This document shows, in pieces, positions 48,400-57,795 of a DNA stretch of 64,000 nucleotides. Source of the DNA: Arhodomonas sp052060015 (GTDB lineage Bacteria > Pseudomonadota > Gammaproteobacteria > Nitrococcales > Nitrococcaceae); NCBI RefSeq assembly GCF_052060015.1, contig NZ_JBPODZ010000004.1:62001-126000 (forward strand), read 5' to 3'. The notes under the pieces were generated by a model, which saw nothing but the letters and a program-made list of their open reading frames with translations, searched no databases and was not told where the DNA came from. The translations under genes and the position numbers were made by a program. How positions within the stretch are numbered: the stretch's first letter is position 1; every line of letters starts with the position of its first letter.

Positions 48400-50571
48400 G
48401 TGATGACGCGTGGCGAGGCGGTGGTCGACGAAGGCGTGGCGGCCGTGGATCCCGCCGCGCGCGCCGCTGACCTTTGCGGCGAGCTCGAGGCCTATCTCAC
48501 CCCCACCCAGGTCAACCGCGTCTACGAGGCCTTCCGTTTCGGCGCGGAGGCGCATAGCGGCCAGCGCCGGCTCTCCGGCGAGCCGTATATCACCCATCCC
48601 CTGGATGTGGCGCGGATCCTGGCGCGGATGCGGCTGGATACCGAGAGCCTGATCGCCGCCATCCTCCACGACGTCATCGAGGACACCCCCACCGCGAAGG
48701 CGGAACTCGCCGAGCGCTTCGGCGACGAGGTCGCCGAGCTGGTGGACGGGGTCTCCAAGCTCACGCAGATCAATTTCCGCAGCAAGGCGGAGGCGCAGGC
48801 GGAGAATTTCCGCAAGATGGTCCTGGCCATGTCCCAGGACATCCGCGTGATCCTCATCAAGCTCGCCGACCGTCTCCACAACATGCGCACCATCTGGGTG
48901 ATGCCGCCCCACAAGCGCTGGCGCATCGCCCGGGAGACCCTGGAGATCTATTCCCCCATCGCCCAGCGGCTGGGGATCAATACCCTGCGCGTGGAGCTCG
49001 ACGAGCTCGGCTTCGCGGCCCTGTATCCCATGCGTTACCGCGTGCTCAAGGAACGGGTGCGCCGCCAGCAGGGCAACCGCCGGGAGGTGATTACCAAGGT
49101 CCGGCATACCCTCGAGGAGCGCCTCGCCGAGGCCGGGATCGGCGGCCGGGTGGAAGGCCGCGAGAAGCACCTGTGGAGCATCTACCAGAAGATGCGGCAC
49201 AAGCATGCGAGCTTCGAGGATGTCCTCGATATCTACGGCTTCCGGATCGTGGTCGACGACGTGGATACCTGTTACCGGGTGCTCGGGGTGCTCCATCAGC
49301 TCTATAAGCCCTTGCCCGGCCGGATCAAGGACTACATCGCCATCCCCAAGTCCAATGGCTATCAGTCCCTGCACACGACCCTGCTGGGCCCGCGGCGCAT
49401 GCACATGGAAGTGCAGATCCGCACCGGGGAAATGGACAAGGTGGCCGAGGCGGGGATCGCGGCGCATTGGCTGTACAAGGAGGCGGAGCAGGCCAGCCAC
49501 GTAGCCCATGCCCGCGCCCGGGAATGGGTCCGCGGGCTGCTGGAGATGCAGCAGGCGGCGGGCAATTCCCTGGAGTTCATCGAGAACGTCAAGATCGACC
49601 TGCTCCCCGATGAGATCTACGTGTTCACCCCCTCCGGCGACATCATGGAGCTGCCGCGGGGCGCGACGGTGGTGGACTTCGCCTACGCCGTGCACTCGGA
49701 CATCGGGGACGCCTCCATCGCCGCCATGGTCGATCACCGCCTAACGCCCCTGCGCACGCCGCTGGAGACGGGGCAGACGGTGGAGGTCATCACCGCGCCG
49801 GTGGCGCGGCCGAATCCGGCCTGGCTGGACTTCGTGGTCACCGCCAAGGCGCGTACGGCGATCCGGCACAGCCTCAAGCGGCTGCGGAGCACGGAGGCGG
49901 CGAGCCTGGGACGGCGCCTGGTGGACCAGGCCCTGCAGGCCTTTGAGTTGGAGCTCGCCGAGCTACCGGAGGCCCGTGTGCAGCAGGCGCTGGTGTCGCT
50001 GGGCGCGCCGGATCTGGAGACAGTGCTGCGTGATGTCGGCCTCGGCGAGCGCATGCCCTGGCTGGTGGCCCAGCGCCTCTCGGGAGTGGGCAAGGTGGAG
50101 GACGAAGCGCCGGTCCGCCCCGCAGGGGGCGCATTCACCGTGCGCGGGACGGAGGGCGCCGTCGTCACCTTTGCCCGCTGCTGCCGCCCCATCCCCGGCG
50201 ACCCTATCGTCGGTTTCGTCAGCGCCGGCCGTGGCGTGGTCATCCACCACCGGGATTGTCACAACATCCGCGAGTACCGGAATCATCCGGAGAAGTGGCT
50301 GGACGTGCAGTGGGACGAGGCCGTCGCCGGCGAGTTCCCGGTGACCCTGGCGGTGGAGGTGGTGAACAAGCGTGGCGTGCTGGCCAGCGTCGCCGCCACG
50401 GTCTCGGAGCTCGACTCCAATATCGAGGCCGTGGACCAGGAGGAGAAGGAGGGCATGATCGCCACCATCCGCGTTACCATCTCGGTGCGCGATCGTGTCC
50501 ACCTGGCCCGCATCATGCGGCGCCTGCGCGGGCTGTCCTCGGTGTTGCGGATCCACCGCCGCCGGGGCTAA
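48400..50571 (+). CDS. spoT: Bifunctional (p)ppGpp synthetase/hydrolase (SpoT/Rel)
   Basis: This 723-residue regulator of the stringent response has four regions. The HD hydrolase domain keeps HPLDVARIL and ILHDVIEDTPT (about 85-110). The synthetase domain has YGFRIVVDDVDTCY and GRIKDYIAIPKSNGYQSLHT. The RxKD form of this loop is typical of bifunctional enzymes, as opposed to ExDD in RelA. A TGS domain (EIYVFTPSGDIMELPRGAT) and a C-terminal ACT domain follow. The start is GTG, 12 bases after rpoZ; ATG at the next codon is an alternative. Confidence 0.95.
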   Translation: MMTRGEAVVDEGVAAVDPAARAADLCGELEAYLTPTQVNRVYEAFRFGAEAHSGQRRLSGEPYITHPLDVARILARMRLDTESLIAAILHDVIEDTPTAKAELAERFGDEVAELVDGVSKLTQINFRSKAEAQAENFRKMVLAMSQDIRVILIKLADRLHNMRTIWVMPPHKRWRIARETLEIYSPIAQRLGINTLRVELDELGFAALYPMRYRVLKERVRRQQGNRREVITKVRHTLEERLAEAGIGGRVEGREKHLWSIYQKMRHKHASFEDVLDIYGFRIVVDDVDTCYRVLGVLHQLYKPLPGRIKDYIAIPKSNGYQSLHTTLLGPRRMHMEVQIRTGEMDKVAEAGIAAHWLYKEAEQASHVAHARAREWVRGLLEMQQAAGNSLEFIENVKIDLLPDEIYVFTPSGDIMELPRGATVVDFAYAVHSDIGDASIAAMVDHRLTPLRTPLETGQTVEVITAPVARPNPAWLDFVVTAKARTAIRHSLKRLRSTEAASLGRRLVDQALQAFELELAELPEARVQQALVSLGAPDLETVLRDVGLGERMPWLVAQRLSGVGKVEDEAPVRPAGGAFTVRGTEGAVVTFARCCRPIPGDPIVGFVSAGRGVVIHHRDCHNIREYRNHPEKWLDVQWDEAVAGEFPVTLAVEVVNKRGVLASVAATVSELDSNIEAVDQEEKEGMIATIRVTISVRDRVHLARIMRRLRGLSSVLRIHRRRG

Positions 50572-50605
50572 ACCGAACCACACGAACCATCCTTCGGAGC
50601 AAGCG

Positions 50606-50992
50606 ATGTCACGAGAGATCATCCATACCGACGAGGCCCCTGCGGCCATCGGTCCCTATTCCCAGGCGGTGCGCATCGGCGATGTGGTCTACCTCTCCGG
50701 GCAGATACCGCTGGATCCGCAGACCATGGAGCTGGTGGGGGGCGGCTTCGAGGCCCAGGCCCGCCAGGTGTTCGCCAATTTGCGGGCGGTGTGCCGTGGC
50801 GCCGGTGGTGATCTGGCCGACATCGCGAAGCTCAACATCTACCTTACCGATCTGGGCAACTTCGCCACGGTCAACGAGCTGATGACCGAGCATTTCTCCG
50901 AGCCCTATCCCGCGCGGGCCGCCATCGGCGTCGCCGCCCTCCCCAAGGGGGCGCAGGTGGAGATGGAGGCCGTACTGAGCCTGGCCGGCTGA
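50606..50992 (+). CDS. ridA: RidA family reactive enamine/imine deaminase
   Basis: This 128-residue protein forms trimers that hydrolyse reactive 2-aminoacrylate-type enamines released by PLP enzymes. Family landmarks are PAAIGPYSQAVRIGDVVYLSGQ (from about 12), KLNIYLTDLGNFATVNE and the substrate-site Arg in YPARAAIGVAALPKGAQVEME. The ATG at 50606 has GGAG upstream. It lies between spoT and recG, the usual position. Confidence 0.94.
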   Translation: MSREIIHTDEAPAAIGPYSQAVRIGDVVYLSGQIPLDPQTMELVGGGFEAQARQVFANLRAVCRGAGGDLADIAKLNIYLTDLGNFATVNELMTEHFSEPYPARAAIGVAALPKGAQVEMEAVLSLAG

Positions 50993-50998
50993 ACCGGG

Positions 50999-53083
50999 AT
51001 GGCGGCGGCCGGGGCGCTGGCACGGCCGGTGACCGCGCTGCCGCGGGTCGGGCGGCGGCAGGGCGAACGGCTGGCCCGGCTGGGCATCCACCGGGTCGCG
51101 GATCTGCTCTTCCACCTGCCGCTGCGCTACGAGGATCGCACCCGGGTGGTCCCCATCGCCGAGCTGCGCCCCGGTGAGGCGCGGCTGGTGGAGGGCAGGG
51201 TGCTCCAGTCTTCGGTGGTGCCGGGCCGGCGCCGGCGGCTGGTCTGTCGGCTCGCCGACGCCACCGGGTCGCTGGAGCTGGTCTTCTTCCATTTCTATGC
51301 GGCCTGGCAGCGTCGCCTGCAGGCCGGCACGCGGGTGCGGGCCTTCGGCGAGGCCCGGCCGGGAATGGCCGGGATGCAGTTGGTCCACCCGGAGTGGGAG
51401 GTGGTGGACGGCGATGCCCCGGAGCCGGTGGCCGAGGGGCTGACCCCCGTGTACCCGGCCACGGAAGGGCTCACCCAGCCGACATTGCGCCGGCTGGTCG
51501 GCGAGGCGCTGTCCCTTGGCGAGCATGAGCTCCCGGAGCTGCTGGGCGAGCATATCCGGCGACCGTTGGGGCTCCCCGATCTCCACGGGGCCCTCGCGGT
51601 GATCCATCACCCGCCGCCGGACGTAGCGGTGGAATCGCTCACCGAGGGGCGCCACCCTGCGGTCCGGCGACTGGTCTTCGAGGAGCTGCTCGCCCATCGC
51701 CTGAGCCTGCTGCGGCTGCGCCACGCCCATCGCCAGGCGCTGCCTGCGCCGGTCCTCCGCGGTGACGGTCGCCTCGCCGGTGCGCTGCGCGAGCGCCTCC
51801 CCTTCCGCCTCACCGCGGCCCAGGAGCGGGTGCTCGATGAGGTGCTGGGGGATCTCGGGCAGGATCGGGCCATGCTCCGGCTGGTGCAGGGAGACGTGGG
51901 CTCGGGGAAGACCGTGGTCGCCGCCCTGGCGGCCCTGGCCGCGGTGGAGGCCGACTGGCAGGCGGCGGTGATGGCGCCCACGGAGCTGCTCGCCGAGCAG
52001 CATCTGCGCGCCTTTCGCGAATGGCTCGCGCCGCTGGGCGTCACTGTCGATCATTTCTCCGGCCGGCTCTCGGGGGCGCGGCGGCGTGAGGCCCTCGCCC
52101 GGCTGGCCAGTGGGGGGACCCGGGTGGCGGTGGGCACCCACGCGCTGTTCCAGCCGGAGGTGGCCTTCACCCGCCTCGGCCTGGCAGTGATCGACGAGCA
52201 GCACCGCTTCGGGGTCCACCAGCGACTGGCGCTCCGGGACAAGGGGGCGGACGGGGCCGTACAGCCCCACCAGCTGATCATGACCGCCACCCCCATCCCC
52301 CGGACGCTGGCCATGACCGCCTATGCTGACCTGGACGTCTCGGTGATCGACGCGCTCCCGCCGGGTCGCCAGCCCGTAACCACCGTGGCCATCCCCGCAG
52401 CACGCCGTGACGAGGTGATCGAACGGGTGCGCGCCGCCTGTGCCCAGGGGCGCCAGGCCTACTGGGTGTGTACGCTGGTGGAGGAATCCGAGGCCCTGGA
52501 GGCCCAGGCCGCCGAGGAGCGGGCCCGCCACCTCCAGGAGGCATTGCCGGATTTGCGCGTGGGCCTGGTGCACGGCCGCCTCGGTGGCGCCGACAAGGAG
52601 GCGGTGATGCGCGCCTTCGAGGACGGCGAGCTGGAGGTGCTGGTGGCGACCACGGTGATCGAGGTGGGGGTGGATGTCCCCAACGCCTCGCTCATGATCA
52701 TCGAGAATCCGGAGCGGCTGGGACTGGCCCAGCTGCACCAGCTGCGCGGGCGCGTGGGTCGTGGCACAGCGGCGAGCAGCTGCGTGCTCCTGTACCACGG
52801 TCCCCTCTCGGAGACGGCCCGGGCACGGCTCGGGGTCCTGCGCGAGAGCAACGACGGGTTCCGCATCGCCGAGCGCGACCTGGCCATCCGCGGGCCCGGC
52901 GAGCTGCTCGGCACCCGCCAGACCGGCGCCATGGAGTACCGCATCGCCGACCTCGCCCGGGACCGCGACCTCCTGGACGATGTCCGGCACGAGGCAGGGC
53001 GGCTGTTCCACGACGAACCCGAAACCGTCGCTGCCCTCATCGAGCGCTGGGTGGGCGAGGGGGAGCGCTACGCCCAGGCCTGA
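50999..53083 (+). CDS. recG: ATP-dependent DNA helicase RecG
   Basis: This 694-residue branch-migrating helicase rescues stalled forks. The N-terminal wedge/OB domain (about 10-180) starts with LPRVGRRQGERLARLG. Helicase motifs follow: GDVGSGKTVVA (Walker A, about 298), DEQHRFGVHQR (DExH, about 399), TATPIPRTLA, then VEVGVDVPNASLMIIE and QLHQLRGRVGRG. It ends the yicC-recG operon and is convergent with ubiA. A short hairpin at 53090-53108 (ctatacc/ggtatag) lies just past its stop. Confidence 0.95.
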   Translation: MAAAGALARPVTALPRVGRRQGERLARLGIHRVADLLFHLPLRYEDRTRVVPIAELRPGEARLVEGRVLQSSVVPGRRRRLVCRLADATGSLELVFFHFYAAWQRRLQAGTRVRAFGEARPGMAGMQLVHPEWEVVDGDAPEPVAEGLTPVYPATEGLTQPTLRRLVGEALSLGEHELPELLGEHIRRPLGLPDLHGALAVIHHPPPDVAVESLTEGRHPAVRRLVFEELLAHRLSLLRLRHAHRQALPAPVLRGDGRLAGALRERLPFRLTAAQERVLDEVLGDLGQDRAMLRLVQGDVGSGKTVVAALAALAAVEADWQAAVMAPTELLAEQHLRAFREWLAPLGVTVDHFSGRLSGARRREALARLASGGTRVAVGTHALFQPEVAFTRLGLAVIDEQHRFGVHQRLALRDKGADGAVQPHQLIMTATPIPRTLAMTAYADLDVSVIDALPPGRQPVTTVAIPAARRDEVIERVRAACAQGRQAYWVCTLVEESEALEAQAAEERARHLQEALPDLRVGLVHGRLGGADKEAVMRAFEDGELEVLVATTVIEVGVDVPNASLMIIENPERLGLAQLHQLRGRVGRGTAASSCVLLYHGPLSETARARLGVLRESNDGFRIAERDLAIRGPGELLGTRQTGAMEYRIADLARDRDLLDDVRHEAGRLFHDEPETVAALIERWVGEGERYAQA

Positions 53084-53089
53084 GCCGGC

Positions 53090-53983
53090 CTATACCGCAT
53101 AGGTATAGTGAAGGACGATCCCCAGGAAGATGGCGCCGCCGTACCAGTTGTTGTTCAGGAACGCCTGAAAGCAGGGGCCGCGCTCGCGGTCCCGAATCAG
53201 CCAGTGCTGGTAGGCGAACATCGCGGCCCCGACGAGCACCGCCGCGTAGTAGATGGCCGAGAGCCCGGCGGCGACCCCGAGGCCGAGCAGTGCCACGGTC
53301 ATCACCACCTGGAGGACGCCGATGATGAGCCGGTCCTGCCCGCCGAAGAGGATGGCGGTGGACTTGATGCCGATGCGCAGGTCGTCGTCGCGGTCCACCA
53401 TCGCGTACTCGGTGTCGTAGATGGTGGCCCAGATCACGGCGATGAGGAATACCAGCCAGGCCAGCGGTGGCAGGGTGTTGGTCTGGGCGGTGAATGCCAT
53501 GGGTACCGCCCAGCCGAAGGCGGCACCGAGATGCACCTGGGGGAAATGCGTGTAGCGCTTGCCAAACGGATAGCTCGCCGCCAACACCACCGCCGGCAGG
53601 GCCATTGCGATGGTGAACGCGTTCATGGTCAGTACCAGGGCGAAGGCCACCAGGCAGAGCAGCACGAACAGCGTCAGCGCCCCCCGCTCGGTGACCCGGC
53701 CGGTGGCGAGGGGGCGCTCGCGGGTGCGTTTTACGTGGCCGTCGAAGTCGCGGTCGGCGTAGTCGTTGATCACACAGCCGGCGGCGCGCATCACGAGCAC
53801 GCCGGCGATGAAGACCGCCAGCACCTCTGGCCGGGGTGGCCCGTTGGCGGCGAGCCACAGCGCCCAGAGCATCGGCCAGAGCAGCAGGAAGTTGCCGATG
53901 GGCCGGTTCAGCCGGGCCAGGCGGGCGTAGTCGCCGAGCCGGACGAGCCAGGGGGGAAGGTCTTCTTCCGTGTCTACTGCCAT
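53090..53983 (-). CDS. ubiA: 4-hydroxybenzoate polyprenyltransferase
   Basis: This 297-residue inner-membrane prenyltransferase attaches the isoprenoid tail in ubiquinone synthesis. The first Asp-rich motif is NDYADRDFDGHVKRTRERPL (about 72-91) and the second is YDTEYAMVDRDDDLRIGIKS (about 192-211). About eight membrane helices are seen. Its start overlaps the end of ubiC by 10 bases. Together with the oxidase genes this indicates ubiquinone-based respiration. Confidence 0.95.
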   Translation of the reverse strand: MAVDTEEDLPPWLVRLGDYARLARLNRPIGNFLLLWPMLWALWLAANGPPRPEVLAVFIAGVLVMRAAGCVINDYADRDFDGHVKRTRERPLATGRVTERGALTLFVLLCLVAFALVLTMNAFTIAMALPAVVLAASYPFGKRYTHFPQVHLGAAFGWAVPMAFTAQTNTLPPLAWLVFLIAVIWATIYDTEYAMVDRDDDLRIGIKSTAILFGGQDRLIIGVLQVVMTVALLGLGVAAGLSAIYYAAVLVGAAMFAYQHWLIRDRERGPCFQAFLNNNWYGGAIFLGIVLHYTYAV

Positions 53984-54540
53984 GGTCTCGCTTCGTCGTC
54001 GCTGTGCTCTCGCAAGGGTGGCAGGAATGCCTCGCTGACCAGCAGCGCCCGATCACCGGCGCGGAACACCGAGCGTCGGGCCCATCGTGGCCGTACGCCG
54101 GCCTGTTCCAAGGCCCGCCGGCAGAGGCCATCGGCCGTGCCGAGGCGGGCCACCTCGATGGGCCCGCGCCGGATGGGATAGCGGCCGAATAGGACACGCC
54201 CCAGGGGTGTACGTCCCAACCGGCGCAGGCGCCGCAGCGGTCCGGCCAGGGTCTCCGGCGGGATTACGCTACGGGCGTAGATCCAGGGCTCGGCGCCGTT
54301 ACACAGCAGGACCTCCCGGATCCATGTGTGGCGGCCCGTCCTGATCCCCAGACGCATGGCCTCATCCCGCCAGGGACGACCCCAGTGCTCGCCGAGCACC
54401 ACTACATGGAAGCCGCTGCCACAACGGCGACGCATGCGCGCGGTCAGCGACCCCGGTGTCTCGATCCACTGGCGTAACACAGGCGGAAGCCGCCCTCCGG
54501 GCGGAGCACCGATGGGTCGCCAATTGTGGGCGCCTGGCAA
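53974..54540 (-). CDS. ubiC: Chorismate lyase
   Basis: This 188-residue protein removes pyruvate from chorismate to give 4-hydroxybenzoate, the substrate of UbiA. Recognisable segments are WIETPGSLTARMRR (about 25-38), IREVLLCNGAEPWIYARSVIP (about 74-94) and ALLVSEAFLPP near the end. The start appears to be TTG at 54540: AGGAG lies 6 bases upstream and the family N-terminus begins there. It lies between comF and ubiA in one operon. Confidence 0.88.
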   Translation of the reverse strand: MPGAHNWRPIGAPPGGRLPPVLRQWIETPGSLTARMRRRCGSGFHVVVLGEHWGRPWRDEAMRLGIRTGRHTWIREVLLCNGAEPWIYARSVIPPETLAGPLRRLRRLGRTPLGRVLFGRYPIRRGPIEVARLGTADGLCRRALEQAGVRPRWARRSVFRAGDRALLVSEAFLPPLREHSDDEARPWQ

Positions 54541-54580
54541 GCGGGTCTCCTGGTCTCAGGTGGCGGTATTCTGGCACGTG

Positions 54581-55300
54581 CTAGGGGGCGGGGCCAGGGC
54601 CGGCGGGGAGGGTGCGCGCCAGGGCGCACACCCCTATAGGACCTGCCCCGGCCTGCCGAAGCAGCCGTGCCAAGGCGGTCACCGTGGCGCCGGTGGTGAC
54701 CACGTCGTCGACGATGATCACCGCCCCCGCCGGTGGTGGCCGGCGCAGGGCGAAACGTCCGCGGACGTTGCGTTGTCGCTCCGCTGCGCCGAGGTCCTGC
54801 TGGTGCGGGCCCTCGCTGACACGTTGCAGGCATCCGTGCCGCACCGGCAGGCCGAGGTGGCGCGCGATCTCGCTGGCCTGGTTGAAGCCGCGCTCGCGCA
54901 GCCGGCGGCGGGCGAGGGGCACCGGCAGCAGCTCGGCATCGCTCCAGGCCGGCAGACACAGCGCCAGGAAGTCGGCGAGCAGCCGTCCGGCGGCCAGGTC
55001 CCCATGGTGCTTGAAGGCGTGGATCATACCGGATACCGGTTCGGAATAGGCAAAGGGCGCCACGAGCGTGGCCCACGGTGGTGGCGCTCGACGGCAGCCG
55101 TCGCAGGTGTCCCGTTCCCACGCCCGTAACGGCAGGCCGCAGCGCCGGCAGGGTCGCTCCAGCCAGGGCAGGGAGCGGCGGCAGGCGGCACAGAGCTCCG
55201 GGTCCTGTTCCGGGGGCTCGCCGCAGAGACGGCAGCGGGGGGCAAGGAGGGTCGCGGCAAGGCGGCCACCCACCCGTCCCAGGATTCCGTTCCTGTCCAT
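54581..55300 (-). CDS. comF: ComF-family phosphoribosyltransferase-like protein
   Basis: This 239-residue protein has an N-terminal zinc-ribbon-like region with Cys pairs CRLC, CAAC, CRRC and CDGC, followed by a phosphoribosyltransferase domain. There the PRPP loop IIVDDVVTTGAT is intact at about 194-205. PVPLARRRLRERGFNQA is the ComF signature. Relatives are needed for uptake or processing of transforming DNA, which fits the type IV pilus genes elsewhere in the window, but the biochemical role is unclear. It is divergent from bioC. Confidence 0.9.
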   Translation of the reverse strand: MDRNGILGRVGGRLAATLLAPRCRLCGEPPEQDPELCAACRRSLPWLERPCRRCGLPLRAWERDTCDGCRRAPPPWATLVAPFAYSEPVSGMIHAFKHHGDLAAGRLLADFLALCLPAWSDAELLPVPLARRRLRERGFNQASEIARHLGLPVRHGCLQRVSEGPHQQDLGAAERQRNVRGRFALRRPPPAGAVIIVDDVVTTGATVTALARLLRQAGAGPIGVCALARTLPAGPGPAP

Positions 55301-55355
55301 GACCCGATCATACGGTAGGATGACCGTCTGTTGTCCACCGGCAGACAGGGGTGAC

Positions 55356-56207
55356 ATGGCGGAAGGGCAGGATGTTCGGGTGCGCCCCGCGGCCTTCGAG
55401 CGGGCCGCGGCCACCTATGACGAGGCCGCGGCACTGCAGCAGGAGGTGGGGCGGCGACTGGTGGAGCGCTTCGAGCTGCTGCGCGTTGAACCAACCGCGG
55501 TGCTGGATATCGGGGCGGGCACCGGCACGACGACGCGGCTGCTGATGGAGCGTTACCGGCGCGCGCGGTTCACCGCGCTGGACCCCGCCCTCGCCATGCT
55601 CCGCAGTGCCCGCCGCCGGGCCCCGCGTTGGCGGCGTCTGCGTACGGTGGCCGGCCGTGCCGAGGCCCTGCCGCTGGCCACGGAGAGCTTCGACATCGTC
55701 TTCTCCAACCTGGCATTGCACTGGGTGACGGATCTCGCGGCGGCATTTGCCGATATCCGCCGGGTGCTTCGGCCGGGGGGTGTGCTCATGTTTACCGCCT
55801 TTGGCCCGGACACGCTCGCCGAGCTCCGGGATGCCTGGGCGGCGGTGGACGGCAGCACCCGGGTCAACACCTTCGTGGATATGCATGATATCGGCGATGC
55901 CATGGCCCGGGCGCGGCTCGCGGAGCCGGTCATGGACATGGAACGCCTTACCCTGACCTACGCCGGCCCGGAGGCGTTGCTCCATGAGCTCCGCGACACG
56001 GGCTCCCACGCCATTGCCAGCGCGCGTCCGCGGGGACTGACCACGCCGCGGCGGCTGCAGGCGATGTACGCGGCCTACCCGCGCGGCGCTGCGGACGGCT
56101 CGGACCGGATCGCCGCCACCTACGAGATCATCTATGGACACGCCTGGGGCACGGGCGAGATCTTCCGCCCCGGTGAGCGTGCGCAGGCCGCTACGGCGTC
56201 GCCATGA
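55356..56207 (+). CDS. bioC: Malonyl-ACP O-methyltransferase
   Basis: This 283-residue SAM-dependent enzyme methylates malonyl-ACP to start pimeloyl (biotin precursor) synthesis. The SAM motif is LDIGAGTGTTTRLL (about 50-63). FSNLALHWVTDLAAAFADI and LRPGGVLMFTAFGPDTLAEL are typical of BioC. ATYEIIYGHAW near the C-terminus is a further BioC mark. AGGGG precedes the ATG. It is divergent from comF with 55 bases between; no other bio genes are in the window. Confidence 0.92.
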   Translation: MAEGQDVRVRPAAFERAAATYDEAAALQQEVGRRLVERFELLRVEPTAVLDIGAGTGTTTRLLMERYRRARFTALDPALAMLRSARRRAPRWRRLRTVAGRAEALPLATESFDIVFSNLALHWVTDLAAAFADIRRVLRPGGVLMFTAFGPDTLAELRDAWAAVDGSTRVNTFVDMHDIGDAMARARLAEPVMDMERLTLTYAGPEALLHELRDTGSHAIASARPRGLTTPRRLQAMYAAYPRGAADGSDRIAATYEIIYGHAWGTGEIFRPGERAQAATASP

Positions 56208-56265
56208 GCCGCATCCGACTTGATTGAGATCATGGCAACGAAGAGAATTGGCGGGGAGCACCCGC

Positions 56266-56293
56266 TTGCGCGCCCCTGCGATTCCCCTAGAAT
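56266..56293 (+). promoter_or_regulatory. Candidate sigma-70 promoter of the cytochrome oxidase operon
   Basis: TTGCGC (56266-56271) and TAGAAT (56288-56293) stand 16 bases apart in the 141-base spacer before the DUF2244 gene, about 55 bases upstream of its ATG. The hexamers match the consensus at four and five of six positions. Confidence 0.45.
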
Positions 56294-56348
56294 ACACGGC
56301 GGCCTGCGGCGGGGCCGCTCCTGCGGGAGGCGGCACGAGGTATCATCG

Positions 56349-56858
56349 ATGAGTGTGAGCGCGGGTCCGGGCCCGGAGGAAGGGACCTACCGGTTTGTGC
56401 TCCGGCCGGCATTCGGCGGACACTGGCCGGAGACGGTGCGCTGCTTCGCGGTGATCGTGATCGTGGCCCTTGGTGTCGCGCTGGTGTTCACATGGCTCGG
56501 CTTTTGGCCGATCCTGCCCTTCGCAGGACTGGAGCTCTCGGCGCTCGGCTGGGCGCTGTATGTCTCCGCACGGCGCGAGCTGGACACTGAGGTGGTGACT
56601 GTGGGGGATACCTGGGTGCGCATCGAAAAGGGACGCCGCCGCCCGGAGTCGCAATGGCGGCTGGATCGCTACTTCAGTGAGGTCTGGCTGGAGGATACGG
56701 GGCGCCGGCCGGGGGCGCCGCGCCTGTTCGTCCGCTGTGGCGGTGAGCGCGTCGAGCTTGGCAGCTTCCTCCTCGAGGACGATCGCAGGAACCTGGCCCG
56801 GCAGCTGCGCCGGTGCATTGGCCCGGTGGCCAGCGCGGGGATTCGTCCGGCCGCCTGA
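56349..56858 (+). CDS. DUF2244 integral membrane protein
   Basis: This 169-residue protein has two central membrane helices (about 31-70) and a C-terminal soluble beta-rich part (VRIEKGRRRPESQWRLDRYF, then LGSFLLEDDRRNLARQL). This is the DUF2244 pattern, commonly found just upstream of coxB in proteobacteria. GAGG precedes the ATG. A role in oxidase biogenesis is inferred from this position; no activity is known. It is the first gene of the cox operon. Confidence 0.85.
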   Translation: MSVSAGPGPEEGTYRFVLRPAFGGHWPETVRCFAVIVIVALGVALVFTWLGFWPILPFAGLELSALGWALYVSARRELDTEVVTVGDTWVRIEKGRRRPESQWRLDRYFSEVWLEDTGRRPGAPRLFVRCGGERVELGSFLLEDDRRNLARQLRRCIGPVASAGIRPAA

Positions 56859-56898
56859 GCGCGAGGCCGGTGACCATCCATTCGGGAGAGAGTAGGGG

Positions 56899-57768
56899 AT
56901 GATTCGAAACAAACGGAATGCCTGGGGCCGCGGCGCGCTGTCCCTGGGGCTGCTTTCCGCAGCACCGCCGGTGTTCGCCGACTGGGCCCTGAACATGCCC
57001 CGGGGCGTGACCGAGACCAGCGAGAGCGTCTACGGCCTGCACATGACCATCTTCTGGATCAGCGTGGTGATCGGGATCCTGGTCTTCGGGGCCATCTTCT
57101 ACTCCATATACATGCATCGGAAGTCCCGGGGCGCCCGGCCCGCGAAGTTCCACCACAATACCGCGGTGGAGATCGTGTGGACGGTGATACCGCTGCTCAT
57201 CCTCGTCGCCATGGCCGTCCCGGCCACCGGGGTGCTCATCGAAATGGAAGATACCTCGGAGGCCGAGATGACCATCAAGGTCACCGGCTATCAGTGGAAG
57301 TGGGGCTATGAGTACATGGACGAGGGCATACAGTTCCTGAGTTCCCTGGATTCGGAGAGCGACCGCGCCCGCCAGGTGGGTTCCGGGGTCGACCCTGCCA
57401 GCGTGGAGAATTATCTCCTCGAGGTGGATAACCGGTTGGTGGTGCCCACGGATACCAAGATCCGGTTCATGATCACCGCCGCCGACGTGATCCACTCTTG
57501 GTGGGTGCCGGAGCTCGGTTGGAAGAAGGACGCCATCCCCGGCTACATCAACGAGACCTGGACGGAGATCAAGGAGCCGGGCGTGTACCGGGGTAAGTGC
57601 GCCGAGCTCTGCGGCCGGGATCACGGCTTCATGCCCGTGGTGGTGGAGGCGGTGGAGCCTGAAGAGTTCGAGCGCTGGCTCGAGGAGCGCAAGAACGGTG
57701 GCACGGCCGGCGAGCAGGCGGCCGCGGACGCCACCGGCTCCGATGAAACCCTGGTTGCCGCGCGGTAA
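56899..57768 (+). CDS. coxB: Cytochrome c oxidase subunit II
   Basis: This 289-residue subunit accepts electrons from cytochrome c through the binuclear CuA centre. A signal sequence probably ends after VFA (about 31). Two membrane helices follow (about 48-70 and 95-115). The periplasmic cupredoxin domain has the CuA ligands in VIHSWWVPELG (His) and KCAELCGRDHGFMP (two Cys, Glu, His, Met). No fused cytochrome c domain is present, so it is the plain aa3 type. The C-terminal 40 residues are variable and Ala/Gly-rich. Confidence 0.96.
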   Translation: MIRNKRNAWGRGALSLGLLSAAPPVFADWALNMPRGVTETSESVYGLHMTIFWISVVIGILVFGAIFYSIYMHRKSRGARPAKFHHNTAVEIVWTVIPLLILVAMAVPATGVLIEMEDTSEAEMTIKVTGYQWKWGYEYMDEGIQFLSSLDSESDRARQVGSGVDPASVENYLLEVDNRLVVPTDTKIRFMITAADVIHSWWVPELGWKKDAIPGYINETWTEIKEPGVYRGKCAELCGRDHGFMPVVVEAVEPEEFERWLEERKNGGTAGEQAAADATGSDETLVAAR

Positions 57769-57795
57769 CGACTGATCGCTTAGGAGGAAGCCCCC

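Noticed and set aside
48070..49737. 555-codon open frame antisense to spoT and rpoZ
   Set aside because: Same compositional artefact; it covers conserved catalytic motifs of spoT on the other strand.
50609..53011. 800-codon open frame antisense to ridA and recG
   Set aside because: It is explained by high GC at third codon positions, which removes stops from the opposite strand. It has no recognisable motifs and overlaps two well-supported genes completely.
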